Shown: in pieces, positions 26,873-40,500 of the stretch | How positions within the stretch are numbered: the stretch's first letter is position 1 | Layout of the letters: each line of letters starts with the position of its first letter | Notes under the pieces: model-generated | Databases searched by the model: none | Told to the model about the DNA's origin: nothing | The model's input: the letters and a program-made list of their open reading frames with translations, nothing else | Translations under genes and position numbers: made by a program | Source: Bugulina stolonifera | Lineage: Eukaryota > Bryozoa > Gymnolaemata > Cheilostomatida > Bugulidae | Direction: 5' to 3' | NCBI GenBank assembly: GCA_935421135.1 | Contig: OW285194.1 | Location: forward strand, 1,324,501-1,388,500 | DNA length: 64,000 nt

Positions 26873-29800
26873 TAGCAACAAATCTATATTAGTGCAACAT
26901 GTTAGCATAACATAAATATATGACCATAGTAATCTTGACAAAAACCAAAATCAGATGAGGCGTACCCCTTGCATCAAGCTCTAGTACGTTCTAAAGAATA
27001 GGTATTCAAATCGTAAGAATATCACGTGACTAAATTCGCGTTCGCACAACTGTGTTATTTATGTACAGCCTTAGTCCGCACACTCTCCGCACACTCATGC
27101 TTGTGAAAAAGTTTAATAACTTTAAATCTATTAAGCCTATCACCACCAAATAAAGTAGTATAGATTAATCACAGACCACAGGCTACATTCCCAGTGTCAA
27201 TTAACCAATCACTATGCAGGATAGGCTACTGGAGCCTCTATAAAAACCATGATTTTCATGTGGTGTTAAAACCATGTTCAACTATGAGAAAAGTTTTAAT
27301 TTACATCTAATCATGTACAAAAATACCTAATTACCTAAATTATATACTTTATTGTAGTGGATGGCTTTTAAATCTTTCAAAATAAAAAGATTAAAACCAA
27401 GCTGTATGAAAAATCATTCTCAACCATTTTTATTTTGGTATCCAATGAGATGGCCGCCTTGAACAATATAGCCAATCAGCAGCGAGCACATGTGATTTCT
27501 TGGATAGAGTTATCTTCTCATATGCTTAGTTATAAACTACAATGTATCATAATACATGTACATGCATACTATGTTTTACTTGTACTACACTGATTCTAGC
27601 AAGTGTTGTATAGAGTTATCTTCTCACATGCTTAGTTGCAAGCTATTAGATCATATTTTGTTCTACTTGTACACTGATTCTAACAAGTATTGCATTATGA
27701 AAGTGTTTTACATGCAATATTATATAATGAGCTGCATGACAATGTTATTTATGTTCTTGATCCTTGTTTAGATTGGATTCTACATTTGAACTCTTGAATA
27801 TTTAAGTAACACACATTTAACATTACATATTAGGGAACAGTCCTACCTCACAGTATTGAGTATATACATGTAAATGTATATAATATAATAATAATAATTG
27901 CATATAGGCCTACATGTATGATAATTTAGATCCGTAATAGAAATAGTTGTGATTAAAAGTAATATTCTCCAGCTCTATAGTTCTATGTATGATTTAACAT
28001 GTTTATGACTACACTTACGCATAGTACAGCATAGAATATATAATATGACATTAGGATTATTGTGTTCTGGTGATGCAGCATTTTATGTCAGAATGTTTGC
28101 CTCCTGGTCAAAGCTGATAATTACATGTATGACTATGTAGCAAGCATGAAAAACATATATTTTATACAGATCATAAGGTGTAATACGATTTCAATTGTTT
28201 GACTAATTAATCGCACTTCTTTTCTGTCTTCTGTTCTATATGTAAGCCAGCTGGCTAAAGGGTAATGGTGTACATTGCCAGCCATTATCTACATTGCGTG
28301 TGTCTCTCGCTCTCTTCGTGAATTTGCTCTGTTTGTGTTCTAAAACATGAAAGTACAAGTTCAATTTTATGAGTCTTGATCTTGTAAAACCTAATTCCCC
28401 ATATAATTGTTTCTGTGTTGGGCTGTATTATTATCATTAGTAGGCTGCATTACTATTACTAGTAGGCTGCATTACTATTACTAGTAGGCTGCATCACTAT
28501 GCACTAGTAGGCTGTGTATGAAACTACTATATTATGTACAATATATTATACAAGTTAGTAGTGAAGTACATGTACATGTAGTTATTACTTGGCATTGTGG
28601 CTCTGCTGCACTGCTAAGTAGCCAATAGCTGGCAAGTATAGTAGCTCTTAGTAGATAACATACCGCATGACATGACGTCGTAGGAATTATTGTCAACACT
28701 AAGCCAAGTACGGTTTTCCCCACCTCTGGGCAGGCAATACAGCTCTTCTTTAAATCCTTATAACTTGGAAACTTTTAATAGCAGATACATAAATTATATA
28801 TTGGAATGATGCTGAGAAGTTACTCTATCCATCCATGTAAAAAAAATGATAAAATTATCATTTTTTAAAAATGGGTTAGAAACCCTATAAAGAAGAAGAC
28901 GTAAGTTCGATTTGAACTTCTCATTCCAGTCCCTATCTTATTTAACCATTATTATTTTATATGAAATTTAGTTGGGTTTGGCAGCTTTACAAATTGTTTT
29001 GAACTGTTTCTATATTTTGTTTGATGTTTTATGAAATGTAAATAATAAAATCAAAATTCAATTTCTTGGGTTTGAGCAGCAAATTTATTATCCTTGCTAC
29101 ATTGTCATTGGACACGCATAAACCACTCTTGGGTACGATAAAATAGGCTGCAAACTTTATTAATATTGGTGTTTTGCGTCTAAACAGGATACAATAGTTT
29201 AAGCTGATACCCGAACACTGGTTAATGTTTGCAATCCACGGGCTAAAAAGGAGGCAGTAAACGGATATGCAGGTCAAGGCTGTTCGTTTTGTTTCCGGTT
29301 TACAAACGCCATACCAAAGTTTTTGATGCATAAAAGAAGTTCTTTCCCTATGTCAGTAATATTTGATCTCTAAAGATCAACTCTTGTGATTGAATTAGAT
29401 TGAAATTTATCAAGGTTGTGTTGGTGTCTGTTACTGGAAGAAATGAGAAGTAAAGGCTAATAACATTGTATTTATGGTAATCTCTAAATTCTGCATGGAT
29501 TTTCTAAATCAATTCAATTGCTCACTGTTACTTACTTACTTACCTACCTACCTACTTACCTACCTACCTACTTACTTACCTACTTACTTACCTACTCACT
29601 TACCTACTCGCTTACTTAGATTAACTATTCTTAAGAAACTTTTAATTTTAAACCACTTCTGAGTCTGAAAGCTCATTTAGGCCTAATACATCAAAATAAT
29701 ACTCTACTGCTTATCTTGTTGTATTAAGACTGGTGTATTGTTTGTGTTTGTAAGGTTAAGATAAGCAATACAATTAAAACTTGAATTTCAATTTCTTTTA

Positions 29801-30300
29801 TTTATTTAAATAATTATTAATCTGATAATAAACAATAATTCTAAGAATAATTAAAAGACATGTGCTACCATGACCCTCAATCGGCCTACCAGAAGCGCAG
29901 GGCCTTGTAGCTCTACATACCTGCTGGGATATTTTGAACCACTCACACGGTTCTTTGCATAGCAATAAAGCTACTTCAATATGAATATAGGTACCAGAGC
30001 AGTCTGCATTTCATTATACTATCATTGTGGTGATCGACTGTAGCTCGCGTATATATTTCTCTATCACATATACAAAGAGCTAGGCTTAGGCATAGAATGG
30101 AATTTAATGTTAGCTCACTATTGGATTACTAGACTAGTTAGTAATTAAGAGGACCAGTAGCTTACTACTCCCTAACATATTTAGCGAACTACCCCTCATG
30201 CACATACAAAATCCCCAGTGTAGACTGATAAATATAAAATATGTTGGATTCGATGTAGCATGTTGTGAAAATCAAGCCCAGCCTTGCCCTTCATACATAA
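26873..30300. other. Intergenic, no gene seen; small repeats only
   Basis: Contains an imperfect tandem duplication of about 105 bp (27505-27611 and 27611-27700, each starting with GAGTTATCTTCTCA) and a 22-bp repeat TAGTAGGCTGCATTACTATTAC (28436-28514, about 3.5 copies). There is also a tetranucleotide tract at 29527-29622. A 100-codon minus-strand frame at 29029-29331 has no recognisable domain. Confidence 0.45.
29527..29622. repeat. TTAC/CTAC tetranucleotide microsatellite
   Basis: About 24 units of TTAC alternating with CTAC, with a few CTCA and CTCG variants at the right end. Confidence 0.9.
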
Positions 30301-30935
30301 GGCATCATCAGAAGAGGGCTGTCATGCCAGACACAATTGTGTGCTACCTATCATGACCTGGCAAAGGCAGCAAATGAAGGTCACACTACACACGCCATAG
30401 TAATGGACTTCAAGAAAGCCTTTGACAAAGTACCACATCTAACATTACTTCAAAAACTACATCAAATACCAGGGATAAACGTATACCTTTCGAACTGGAT
30501 ACATTATTTTCTCTCTGACAGACAGCAATGCGCTGTGCTCAGAGGAGCTAGCTCACAAAAGTGCACAGTAACCTCAGGTGTGCCACAGGGTTCTGTACTT
30601 GGACCTACTCTGTTTTTGTGCTATATTAATGACCTTCCAGACCTGCTGTCATGTAAAGTTAGCCTTTATGCTGGCGACACTCTACTTTACCAAATTGTGA
30701 ATACAACTGAGGACTCAGAGATGTCCCAAAATAACATCAACACTGTATATGGAAAATGGAAAATGTCGTTCAATGAAAAGAAATGTCTAGCTATAAACTT
30801 TGTAAGAGTAGGCCTAACACCCATGCCTCAATACAAACTTGGCACTGCATGTCTTGCATGGACAACAACCATCAAATACCTCTGAGCAATAATTCAATCA
30901 GACCTTAAACTATTCATGCCACGAATAAAGCTAAA
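30301..30935 (+). pseudogene. Broken non-LTR reverse transcriptase, palm domain
   Basis: The plus-strand frame reads RRGLSCQTQLCATYHDLA, AIVMDFKKAFDKVPH (first catalytic Asp present), SGVPQGSVLGPTLFLCYIND, then SLYAGDTLLYQ. The family's catalytic box here is [FY]ADD, so the first Asp is replaced by Gly. After TTIKYL a TGA stands where LINE RTs have Gly (YLGxxIQSDLKL), and the reading continues AIIQSDLKLF. Both changes look like point mutations of a dead copy. Sequence before 30301 and after about 30935 does not match RT. Confidence 0.88.
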
Positions 30936-32415
30936 TACGATTTATAATGTATTTTGATATGAACATTTCAAATTTTTCACTAAAAATAAAAAATACAACC
31001 TTCAAACACGTTTTTGGAATAGTTTTTAAAAATATCCACTGTCCAATCAGAAGTGGATTATTCTGCAGGAGATGGCAATTGGAAACCTTTCACATGTCCA
31101 ATAATTAGTGTAAACCTGTTCGTGAAATAGAATATAAAAATTAATAATTACTGTTTTACAATAAGATAAACAATAGGTTTTATTATCCAATCACTGTGCA
31201 CAATTTTGCTTCGGCTAGGAGCGTTGTTATTGGGCATGTGAAAGGAGGTTTCTAATTGCCATCTCCTGCTTTTAGAACATACTATAATGTACATGAAGCT
31301 ACATTGTATGTCTCAAGGAAACATAGATAACTTAGGGTCTTTCGCCACTATCTTGTAGGCCTATTGTTTGAAGGGACATACATTTTTTCAATAGACAGTT
31401 TTCCCAGCATTAAAATAAGTCAAAAATTAGGAGTTGTCTTTCCTTACTCCAGGTACAGTTTATGCTGGAAGAAACCTGTCATAGGCCACCAAACGGGACG
31501 TAGAAGAAAATCTGGGGGTGACAAAATTAATCGGAGGGCATATTTGAAAACGGGATAAAAAATAACTTCTAGGGGGGATATTTCTGCACATTTTTGTTCC
31601 ATAGAATGCATTTTATAGCAGCATTTGTCCACAGTTGTAATTGCTTTTTAATTGACCATGAATGTGTTCACTATACCACATAGCTCACATTACCAGATTG
31701 TCACACTTCAAGTTGGCAGCATTATCATGATTATTCATCAGTAGATACTGCTACTATGATTGGATAAACAACATTTTGCTTAGTTCAAGCAGCCAATGGA
31801 ATGCAACCATTAGGGTATTGGAATGTTGTTATAATTCAAAGTTTTGTTATTGCACAACTGTCTGTCTCTGTGCTTTTGTGGCTTAGTGTCATAGCAATTC
31901 ACACAGCATGATGTGGTTTAATTCATCCAGTGTTCTTGGTATGACTGTGTTAGTCGACAACAAAGTTAGTCAGCTCTTGAGCATCCAAACAACATAGGGT
32001 AGTACTGTACATGTAGGTTGAATTTTAATCAAATTGGTGGTACAGACTTGGATATTCATGACTAACCTAGCAAACCTCATATATAAAATACAGTGTTCGT
32101 ATTTTTGCGCTACACAAATTTTGCCAAAATATACTAATTACCACTAGCCAGCAATGATTATTTTCACAACAGTGCTCCATGGTAACCATGCCTAAATTTG
32201 CTCGTTCAGCATTTGGATGCATGAATAACAGCCAAAGATTAAGAAAGATAAAAGATGCACTATCCACAAAATTACTAAAGTGTTCTAGATTTCTATCGCA
32301 AACCATTCCCATTTCTTCAGTAGGCCATTTTGATTCTCTTTTGACCAAGGTGGTGCCATTACTAATTTGCAAGGCCCATTAGTAAGCTCGTGGAGTAAGA
32401 CAACCCATTAACGGG

Positions 32416-32640
32416 AATTTGCGACTGTTCGAGACAGGACGTTTCGAAACTGGACAGTTCAACATCGGAAAGTTCGAAACCCCTAACCCCAACATTTCAA
32501 CTAATTTTTATTTCCAATATAATTTTTTTTATTTAATGAATTATCTGCGAGTTGTGTTCTTCTAAATGTAATCTACACAGTTTCAAATTGTCTGGGTGTG
32601 AAACACTCTGTTCCGAACTGTCTTCTTCGAACTATCCCTT
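32416..32640. repeat. MITE-like repeat, copy 2 (without minisatellite)
   Basis: Relative of 3744-4155: GGACAGTTCAACATCGG, GAAACCCCTAACCCC, GTTCTTCTAAATGTAATC and CGAACTGTC in the same order. It shows the likely ancestral state, with a single GACAGTTCAACA unit instead of an array. Confidence 0.6.
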
Positions 32641-33489
32641 TACCCACTAACAGTATGGGCGTAAATTACTACTTCTACCAAAACTGGGTGTCAGTGCTAC
32701 ATACGAACCGACTTTTTGCTCAGTGTTATAGTTTAACATAATGCTACATACATTTACTTCCACTATAAATTAGCTTTGTTGTCATCTACAACTGTGATAT
32801 TTGTATTAGTAGTGTATAGTAATGTAATATTAATATATTATTGGAAGCTGCACTTCATGTAATATGTGTATTATATTATGTTAGTGTCACAATTTACTGT
32901 ATTGTGATTCCCAGGAACTTATTGCTCAGTCTTTGAATATTGCGAATACTTTATTTTTTACTGAACTTACTATAATAATTGTTATACTTCTTGTCACATA
33001 CTTTGAACTATACTGACTATACTGTCTTGTACCTGTGCTTATATACTGGCTGCAAAAAGTTCTAGAAACATCTATGAAAAGTTTGTTTACAATGACCATA
33101 TATGATATAAAAAGGTGTTTCTAGAATATTACACATTATTATGTAATAGCACAGACCGACTATAAATAGAAAGATACCTGACCCTCTAATATGGTGTCAG
33201 GTCCTACAGGCACATGACCATGACAATTAAAACATTACATGTCGTATTAGGCCTATACAAAAAATACAGTAAGCTGTTTACATGTACAAAGTCCAATTAT
33301 AGGCCTCCTAGTAACAACTTGTATAACATATACAAAAGTACATACACTATGATAGTATAGGATAAAATACAATATATGAATTTGTGACAGTAAGTAATAA
33401 AATGATTAAAATATACAAAATAATGCACATGTGGAGAATAGTTTTCAATGTCCAATTGTATTCTATCTAATGCTACTAAATATTACTGA

Positions 33490-34500
33490 ATATTACTGAA
33501 CACTAAACACTCTGCCTTCATCATCTACACTAGTTTTTTTAGTTTTTACACCAGGTTGGGACAGCAAATATGGTGCTATGAGTTGAGTATAAAAATATGG
33601 AGGTTTGACCTCAATGACTTGATAAACAGTTTGTCTATTCTCTATTGGAATAACATCTGATGCTCCCATCAGTCCTATAGACATAGAGGTAGGTTATTGA
33701 GACACCTGTGACCATCATTTGAACCTGTGTTTGATCAAAATAATTGTTTCTCGTCTTGAGTTTTCCATGGCTGTCTAAATAATTGAGGTCAGCAATTGAC
33801 TTGCTAGGACATTTGATTCCTACCAGTACCCTTCGATGACAGCTGCACTCAATGATGCCATCGGGTGATGCACCTAGATATGGCATTTCCTCATCAATAA
33901 ATAGGCCATTATGCTTTAGCCAAAATTGTGCAACAAAGTGCTCAGATGCCTCTTTCTCCAAATTTTTTCCCCTGATAATTTGAGGGAGATGGCTTAAATT
34001 CGGAGGGTTTCAAAATGATTGGACAATATTAGCCATATCTGTATGTGGGTCAGTCTTCAACGTCTCTACTCTGGTGTATATCCTGTAGAAATTAGAGGCA
34101 GTGAATGTACCTGTTCTGGCAGCCTTCCACATAGGGTTGTCATTTTGACCTCTGGTTGCAACTTCTATATCTGATAATTGCTTGCCAGTGAGCTAGAACT
34201 TGTCAAAGAATGTGTCACTGCTATGGGATTGAGCTGCAAGTTTAATGACATCAACAGGCTATATGCCTTGCCAATCTTATGTATGATGTCAATGCATATT
34301 CAGATAGAGAGCAACCTTTTGCTGTAGGCATTTTATAATTTCTACAAGTCATATATGTTGTCTGAGGCCAGCATGATATCCCTTCTTTATCCAGTATCCA
34401 TTTTTTAATCGATTAGGATCAACAGCAAACCCTGGGCTTTCTTTATAAATAGCTTCTACTGCTGTTGGATTTTCATGTACTTGCTGGTTATAAAGAACAT
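33490..34500 (-). pseudogene. Degraded YqaJ-type (PD-(D/E)xK) exonuclease gene
   Basis: Minus-strand translation gives NPTAVEAIYKESPGF near 34460, LSDIEVATRGQNDNPMW and RTGTFTASNFYRIYTRVE (34170-34080), then a TGA, then KEASEHFVAQFWLKHNG, YLGASPDGIIEC and VGIKCPSK (33955-33790). The order matches the YqaJ/lambda-exonuclease fold: TASNF, then SPDG with the metal-binding Asp, then the E-x-K strand. Here the usual Glu of EIKCP is Gly (VGIKCP), so activity should be lost even where the frame is intact. YqaJ genes occur in phages, large DNA viruses and animal transposons. Position between the inverted repeats makes it the element's gene. At least two stops break it. Confidence 0.78.
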
Positions 34501-35357
34501 ATTACCCGCGCACTCAGTTCCTCACTTGTACTCCCTCCCCCATGCATTCATGCATTCAAATACTGAGCAAGCAAATTTAGGCATGGTTACTATGGAGCAC
34601 TGTTGTGAAAATAATCATTGCTGGCTAGTGGTAATTTTGGCAAAAATAATGTAGCGCAAAAATACGAACACTGAATATCCAAGTCTGTACCACCAATTTG
34701 ATTAAAATTCAACCTACATGTACAGTACTACCCTATGTTGTTTGGATGTTCAAGAGCTGACTAACTTTATTGTTGACTAACACAGTCATACCAAGAACAC
34801 TGGATGAGTTAAACCACATCATGCTGTGTGAATGGCTATGACACTAAGCCACAAAAGCACAGAGACAGACAGTTGTGCAATAACAAAACTTTGAATTATA
34901 ACAACATTCCAATACCCTAATGGTTGCATTCCATTGGCTGCTTGAACTAAGCAAAATGTTGTTTATCCAATCATAGTAGCAGTATCTATTGATGAATAAT
35001 CATGATAATGCTGCCAACTTGAAGTGTGACAATCTGGTAATGTGAGCTATGTGGTATAGTGGACACATTCATGGTCAATTAAAAAGCAATTACAAGGTAC
35101 CCAGTGGTACCTTCTGGACAAATGCTGCTATAAAATGCATTCTATGGAACAAAAATGTGCAGAAATATCCCCCCTAGAAGTTATTTTTTATCCCGTTTTC
35201 AAATATGCCCTCCGATTAATTTTGTCACCCCCAGATTTTCTTCTACGTCCCGTTTGGTGGCCTATGACAGGTTTCTTCCAGCATAAACTGTACCTGGAGT
35301 AAGGAAAGACAACTCCTAATTTTTGACTTGATTGAATGCTGGGAAAACTGTCTATTG

Positions 35358-37505
35358 GTGGAAATTTGTAGAGATATTTTTCAAAAAATAATGCTGTCAC
35401 GGCTGTTAGAATTTTATCCAGGCTTACCTATAATGGTCAAAACATGTTACTTATAAATTAGCAACACATTGGCAGAAGGGTCATCATTTTTGTTATCATA
35501 ATTGGTAAACTCCTGGTACACACCAGATCTAAAGTAATCCGTGTAGTCTCATTTTCCTGACTAATAATAATGAGAAAGAACTGCCACTAATGGATAGGGT
35601 ATTGAATTAACCTTAATAATTGTATTGTGTGAATGCTGAGTTCTTAGCTATCATTTAAGTATATTATTTATCCTTATAGCATCACTCCCATCAAAGTATG
35701 TTTAGATCAGATGATGCTGGACACGGTGCTGATGGCTTCTGAAAATCCCATTAAGCTCGAGAAAATAGCCTCTGATACCTCAAATTTACTGACTCTCTAA
35801 TATATTGAAAATATTTGTTAACAAATGATGGGAAAAGTGGTAAAAACCCTTCCATCTGTCATTTTCTTTGGAGAGCTGGGGTAGTCATTACTTACCGTCT
35901 ACTTATCCTGGTACTGGCAGCAGTACATGCTTTCAAACTCAAACTTATAGTATATTAATATGTAATGTACTAAAGAGGACCTTGCATACCATTCAAAGGG
36001 ATGATCTCCCTTGCATAATCTAACAGAAAAATCTAGATAAACCATTAAGCCAGATGGCTATTAAGATCTGGTTAGGCAGTTACAGCTAGCAATGCTCCTA
36101 AAATACAAAGTAGGATATCTATAGTTTCAAAGTTGGGGCTAATATGGATGGGAGAGGGGACAATTTGACGCCATCTTGACAGGAAACATGGGCGTTGGAA
36201 AACTTCTCATTCATGTAGCCTACATTTTACATGCAGCTATTATGTAGAAAAGTCACATTCTTTGAGATGCGTCAAAAATCTTTAAGTTCCGCAAATAATT
36301 ATTTAAAAATATAAATTGTAACTTGCATTGCAGCATTCAGTTCGATTGGTAGAAAATTGATAAAAAAATTCAACTAAATTGAATGAAGGCACAATAGAAT
36401 AATTTATGACAAAATATTCAAGCATAAGATCTGCTCTTTACTGACTGTTTGTCCACTCTTGGCTAACTTTAGCTCACTTATATGTACATGTACATGTATA
36501 TAAATACATGTAGGTCCATATATTTTTATAGTCAGTAGAAAAGCTAAATAACAGTAGGAACTCTGAAGCATAGCCAATTTTACCTGTAATTATGCTGTTG
36601 TTGCATCTAAAACATATTATAACAAGATTGAATGTTCATGGTCCTACCTATTCCTTGTACTTTGGGTTAGACTTACCCTCCCCTACCTTATGATTATCTC
36701 TCTAGTCTGATCTCCTCTGGTTCCCATCCCCTGCTAGTCTTGCATTTTTATTCTTCCATTGCTCCTACTGGCTCAGACTTTTTGATCTCGCCCTGGTTGG
36801 TTCTGCTTTTACTGCCACCATTTGTTGGCATGGGAACTGGCTGTACTCTGGTTTTTCCTAATCACTCCTTGGCCTTCTTCTGCAACTCCTAATTCTAATG
36901 TCGACTCCCATACCCCAACTCTCGTTCTTCTCAAAGCCCTCCTATATACTCTTATCAATTGTCTTATATAATTTACTCTTGCACCCAACTCCCTTCCCAT
37001 TTCTCTTGTAGAGCACTGAATTTTTATTTATATGGTTATAACTATATTTCTTCTCACCTTATCTTGTTCTCACTTAGATGGAGATGATGTTCCTACCCCT
37101 GGTTTATGACCTTTATGATACTGTGTATTGTATGTGGATAACTTACTCTTCCAAGCTAGCTTCTATCTAGCATCGTAATCACATCCACTCATCTCAACCC
37201 GTTGCTTTTTCCTAACCTTGACCTTCACTTAGGCCGTGCTCTAACCTTAGCCTCCAGCTTATTTTCTGTCCCGTCCATTCTTACCAACATGGGAAATGTA
37301 GCTTTCAAAAGCTATTCTATCTCGGCATGCTATGAAAGTACTTATTGGTGGATGAGAACTTCAAATTTTGGCGAAGTTGTTACACTCAAATAACCTGTAG
37401 TAGTTGGTAGGTACATAATGTGCTTGATATGTACATACATGTAATTATGTAATCATTGATTGTAATTGTAGTTATTGGAAATAATTGCTTGTGACTGATT
37501 CCAAG
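35358..37505. other. Region upstream of GTF2E2, no gene seen
   Basis: The 36650-37010 stretch is pyrimidine-rich, with an open minus-strand frame of 63 codons and no recognisable domain. A plus-strand reading near 36760-36850 is open but unmatched. The GTF2E2 promoter should lie near 37440-37505; no TATA box is evident there. Confidence 0.4.
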
Positions 37506-40500
37506 ATGGATGCTGCTTTATTGAAAGAGCGGGAGGCATTTAGGAAGAGAGCGTTGGCCCAGCCATCAGTTGAGAAGAAACTGAGGAAAGATGACTCTAC
37601 TATTCCTAAGGCTAAACTGCCTAGTAAGAAACTGATGTGTACCTTACTCTGTTAACTTACCCTTGGTATACTTAGTATCTTATTCTGCATGTACTACAGT
37701 AATATAGGGAGTTCTCTACTCTGTATATCTCTGTAGATAAAGCAAAACCCAACTGGACTACACCATCTACCTCAAGCAGTGCACCTCTCGACTACAAAAC
37801 TGCCACACCTACTTCTTCTCACAAGTTCTCTATTCTACATAAAGTTATAGAATACCTCAAGGTAAGGAATTGCTGTGTGTCGGCATCATTGCTACAAGTG
37901 TCATGTGTAGGCCTACTAACTATTATGTAGTCTAGACATCATTGTATGTCATATGTGTACTGTGTGTCCTATAATTTATATATCATTGTATAGGTCATAT
38001 GTCTACTATGTATCGTATAGTCTAGATATCATTGTAGGTCATGTGTTTACTGTATGTCATATAGTCTAAATATCATTGTAGAAAAGACATCATAGAGGGG
38101 ACAACTACCCACTATCTATAAATGAGTTACTTGATGAAGCCAAGATGATGGACATGTCAACTAAACATAAGAACTGGTTAGCAGAGGAGGTGAGTGAACA
38201 GCTACAGTAGTACTAGTTACTACACTATATACTACAGACTACAGTAGTACTAGTTACTACACTATATACTACAGACTACTGTAGTACTAGTTACTACACT
38301 ATATACTACAGACTACTGTAGTAGTACTAGTTACTACACTATATACTACAAACTACAGTAATACTAGTTACTACACTATATACTACAAACTACAGTAATA
38401 CTAGTTACTACACCATATACTACAAACTACAGTAATGCTAGTTGCTACACTATATACTACAAACTACAGTAATACTAGTTACTACACTATATACTACAAA
38501 CTACAGTAGTACTAGTTACTAATTACTAGGTACTAAACCATAAGCACATTTATATACTATACAATAGTGCTGGGCGGTTTGAGTTTGCATGTACAATTAG
38601 TTTTTTGCTGATTTTTCATAAAACGAAGTTGTCTTCTACCTCTCGGTTTAATTCAGTTTGTTAACTTCAGGAAAAAACACCAAATCGAACCAAAAACTGA
38701 ATACTAAATTTTGGGAGTTGTTACACTCTGCTTTCAAACTGTAATGGTGGCCATCTTTAATTTTCTTTAGTAAATTGCAATTATTAAATAATAATTATTT
38801 ATAATAATGTGCAACTATGACTGCTGGAATTGAGTAAAACTAAAGTAAATCATCTCTGGGTGGCAATAATGGCTGCAGGTAAGTCTGTATTCCAAGGATG
38901 AACTCGAATTATGAAGGTTGAAAGATTCATAACATGAATTCATGTGTTCGCAATAACGCCGTCACCGGAAATGGCCGCCATTTTCATTTTATTTAATAAT
39001 TTGCAATAATGAACTATTAGTTATTTATAACAATACGCAAGTATGACTACTAGAATTGAGTGAAAACTGAAAACCACAGTAAACCCTCACTGGGTGACAA
39101 TTATGGCTGCAGCTAAGTCTATATTCCAAGGATGACATCGAATTATAAGGATTGAAAGAAGCATAAAATTGGCGGCCATTTTCATTTCGTTTAATAATTA
39201 ACAATTCCAAGGATGACATCGAATTATAAGGATTGAACGACTATAACATGAATTCACGTGTTTCCAACACCAGCCATTATTGGAAGTGTGTGCGCTAAGG
39301 GCCAGACGCTGTTTGAATTTTAAAACTAAATCGAACCACACCGCTGCATTCGGTATCGGTATTCGGTTTTTGAACCGAAAGAATAAAAGCTCAAAAACTG
39401 AATGATACTGAAACACCGTGCCGCACTACAAAACTGTACACATGTACTTATACATAAACATATTTTGTGAAGGCCTGTCAATGTACATATGTTCTCTTTT
39501 CTCTTCATCCGTACAGTTTATCACACATGTTCACCAAACATTCCTTCTACATGCATGTATTTGTCAGGTGCTACCTGGCTGACTGACTAACTGACTGTTC
39601 TGTAAAAATTATCAGTTGGAAGTTAAGATTACTGTATCACACCACAAAAAGCAGAAGGGGCCAGCTTATGTTACAAACTGTGCCGTATGATTGCTATTGC
39701 GTTAGTGTGCTGTTGTAATACTATTACTATCAGTTGTAAAAGAATTGGTGTCCTACTGTAACACTATATCGCTACTAGTACTTACTGTACTTCTGTATCC
39801 AAGGCTCTGGTGAATAATGCCAAAGTAGAAGTAGTTGACGGGAACATGTTCAAGTTTAAACCTGCCCTGCCTATCTCTAACCGTAAGGAGCTGTTAGTTT
39901 ACCTCAAGAAGAGGGAGAGGAGAGGGCAGGGAGGAGTATTCGAAGAGCAAGTCGAGGAGGCACTCCCTGAAGCTAAGAGGCATATTGAGGTGAGAGTATA
40001 ATTGTACCTGTACAGTAGTATCATGTGCTGGGGTAACTAATGCTATCAGTGAAATGTTCCCGCGTACCAGTCACTACGAGTGACTATGAGTAACTACAAG
40101 TGACTATGAGTAACTACGAGTGACTATGAGTAACTACCAGTGACGATGAGTAACTACGAGTGACTATGAGTAACTACCAGTGACTATGAGTAACTACCAG
40201 TGACTATGAGTAACTACCAGTGACTATGAGTAACTACCAGTGACTATGAGTAACTACCAGTGACTATCAGTGACTGTCAGTAACTACCAGTGACTACCAG
40301 TAACTACCAGTGACTATCAGTGACTATCAGTAACTATCTGTAACTACCAGTAACTCTCAGTAACTACCAGTGACTATCAGTGACTGTCAGTGACTACCAG
40401 TGACTATCAGTGACTGTCAGTAACTACCAGTGACTATCAGTGACTGTCAGTAACTACCAGTGACTATCAGTGACTACCAGTGACTGTCAGCGACTATCAG

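Larger units (their letters stand above)
31389..35357. mobile_element. 4-kb element with 0.8-kb terminal inverted repeats and a YqaJ gene remnant
   Basis: The left arm (about 31389-32226) and right arm (about 34546-35357) are inverted copies. They share CAATAGACAGTTTTCCCAGC at the outer ends, CCACCAAACGGGACGTAG, the ATGCCTAAATTTGCT stretch at the inner ends, and nearly everything between. The 2.3-kb centre has a degraded minus-strand YqaJ-type nuclease gene, plus an older MITE-like copy at 32416-32640. I found no clear target duplication. Long inverted repeats plus a YqaJ gene fit a DNA transposon or self-synthesising element, but no transposase was found. Confidence 0.8.

Noticed and set aside
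31364..31558. Similar frames at 31364-31558 (+) and 35188-35400 (-) that look like a duplicated gene
   Set aside because: They are the two arms of one inverted-repeat element. The identity extends far beyond the frames and shows no coding bias.
36690..37010. Possible retroelement gene in the pyrimidine-rich stretch
   Set aside because: Both strands give only fragments with no RT, integrase or recombinase motif.
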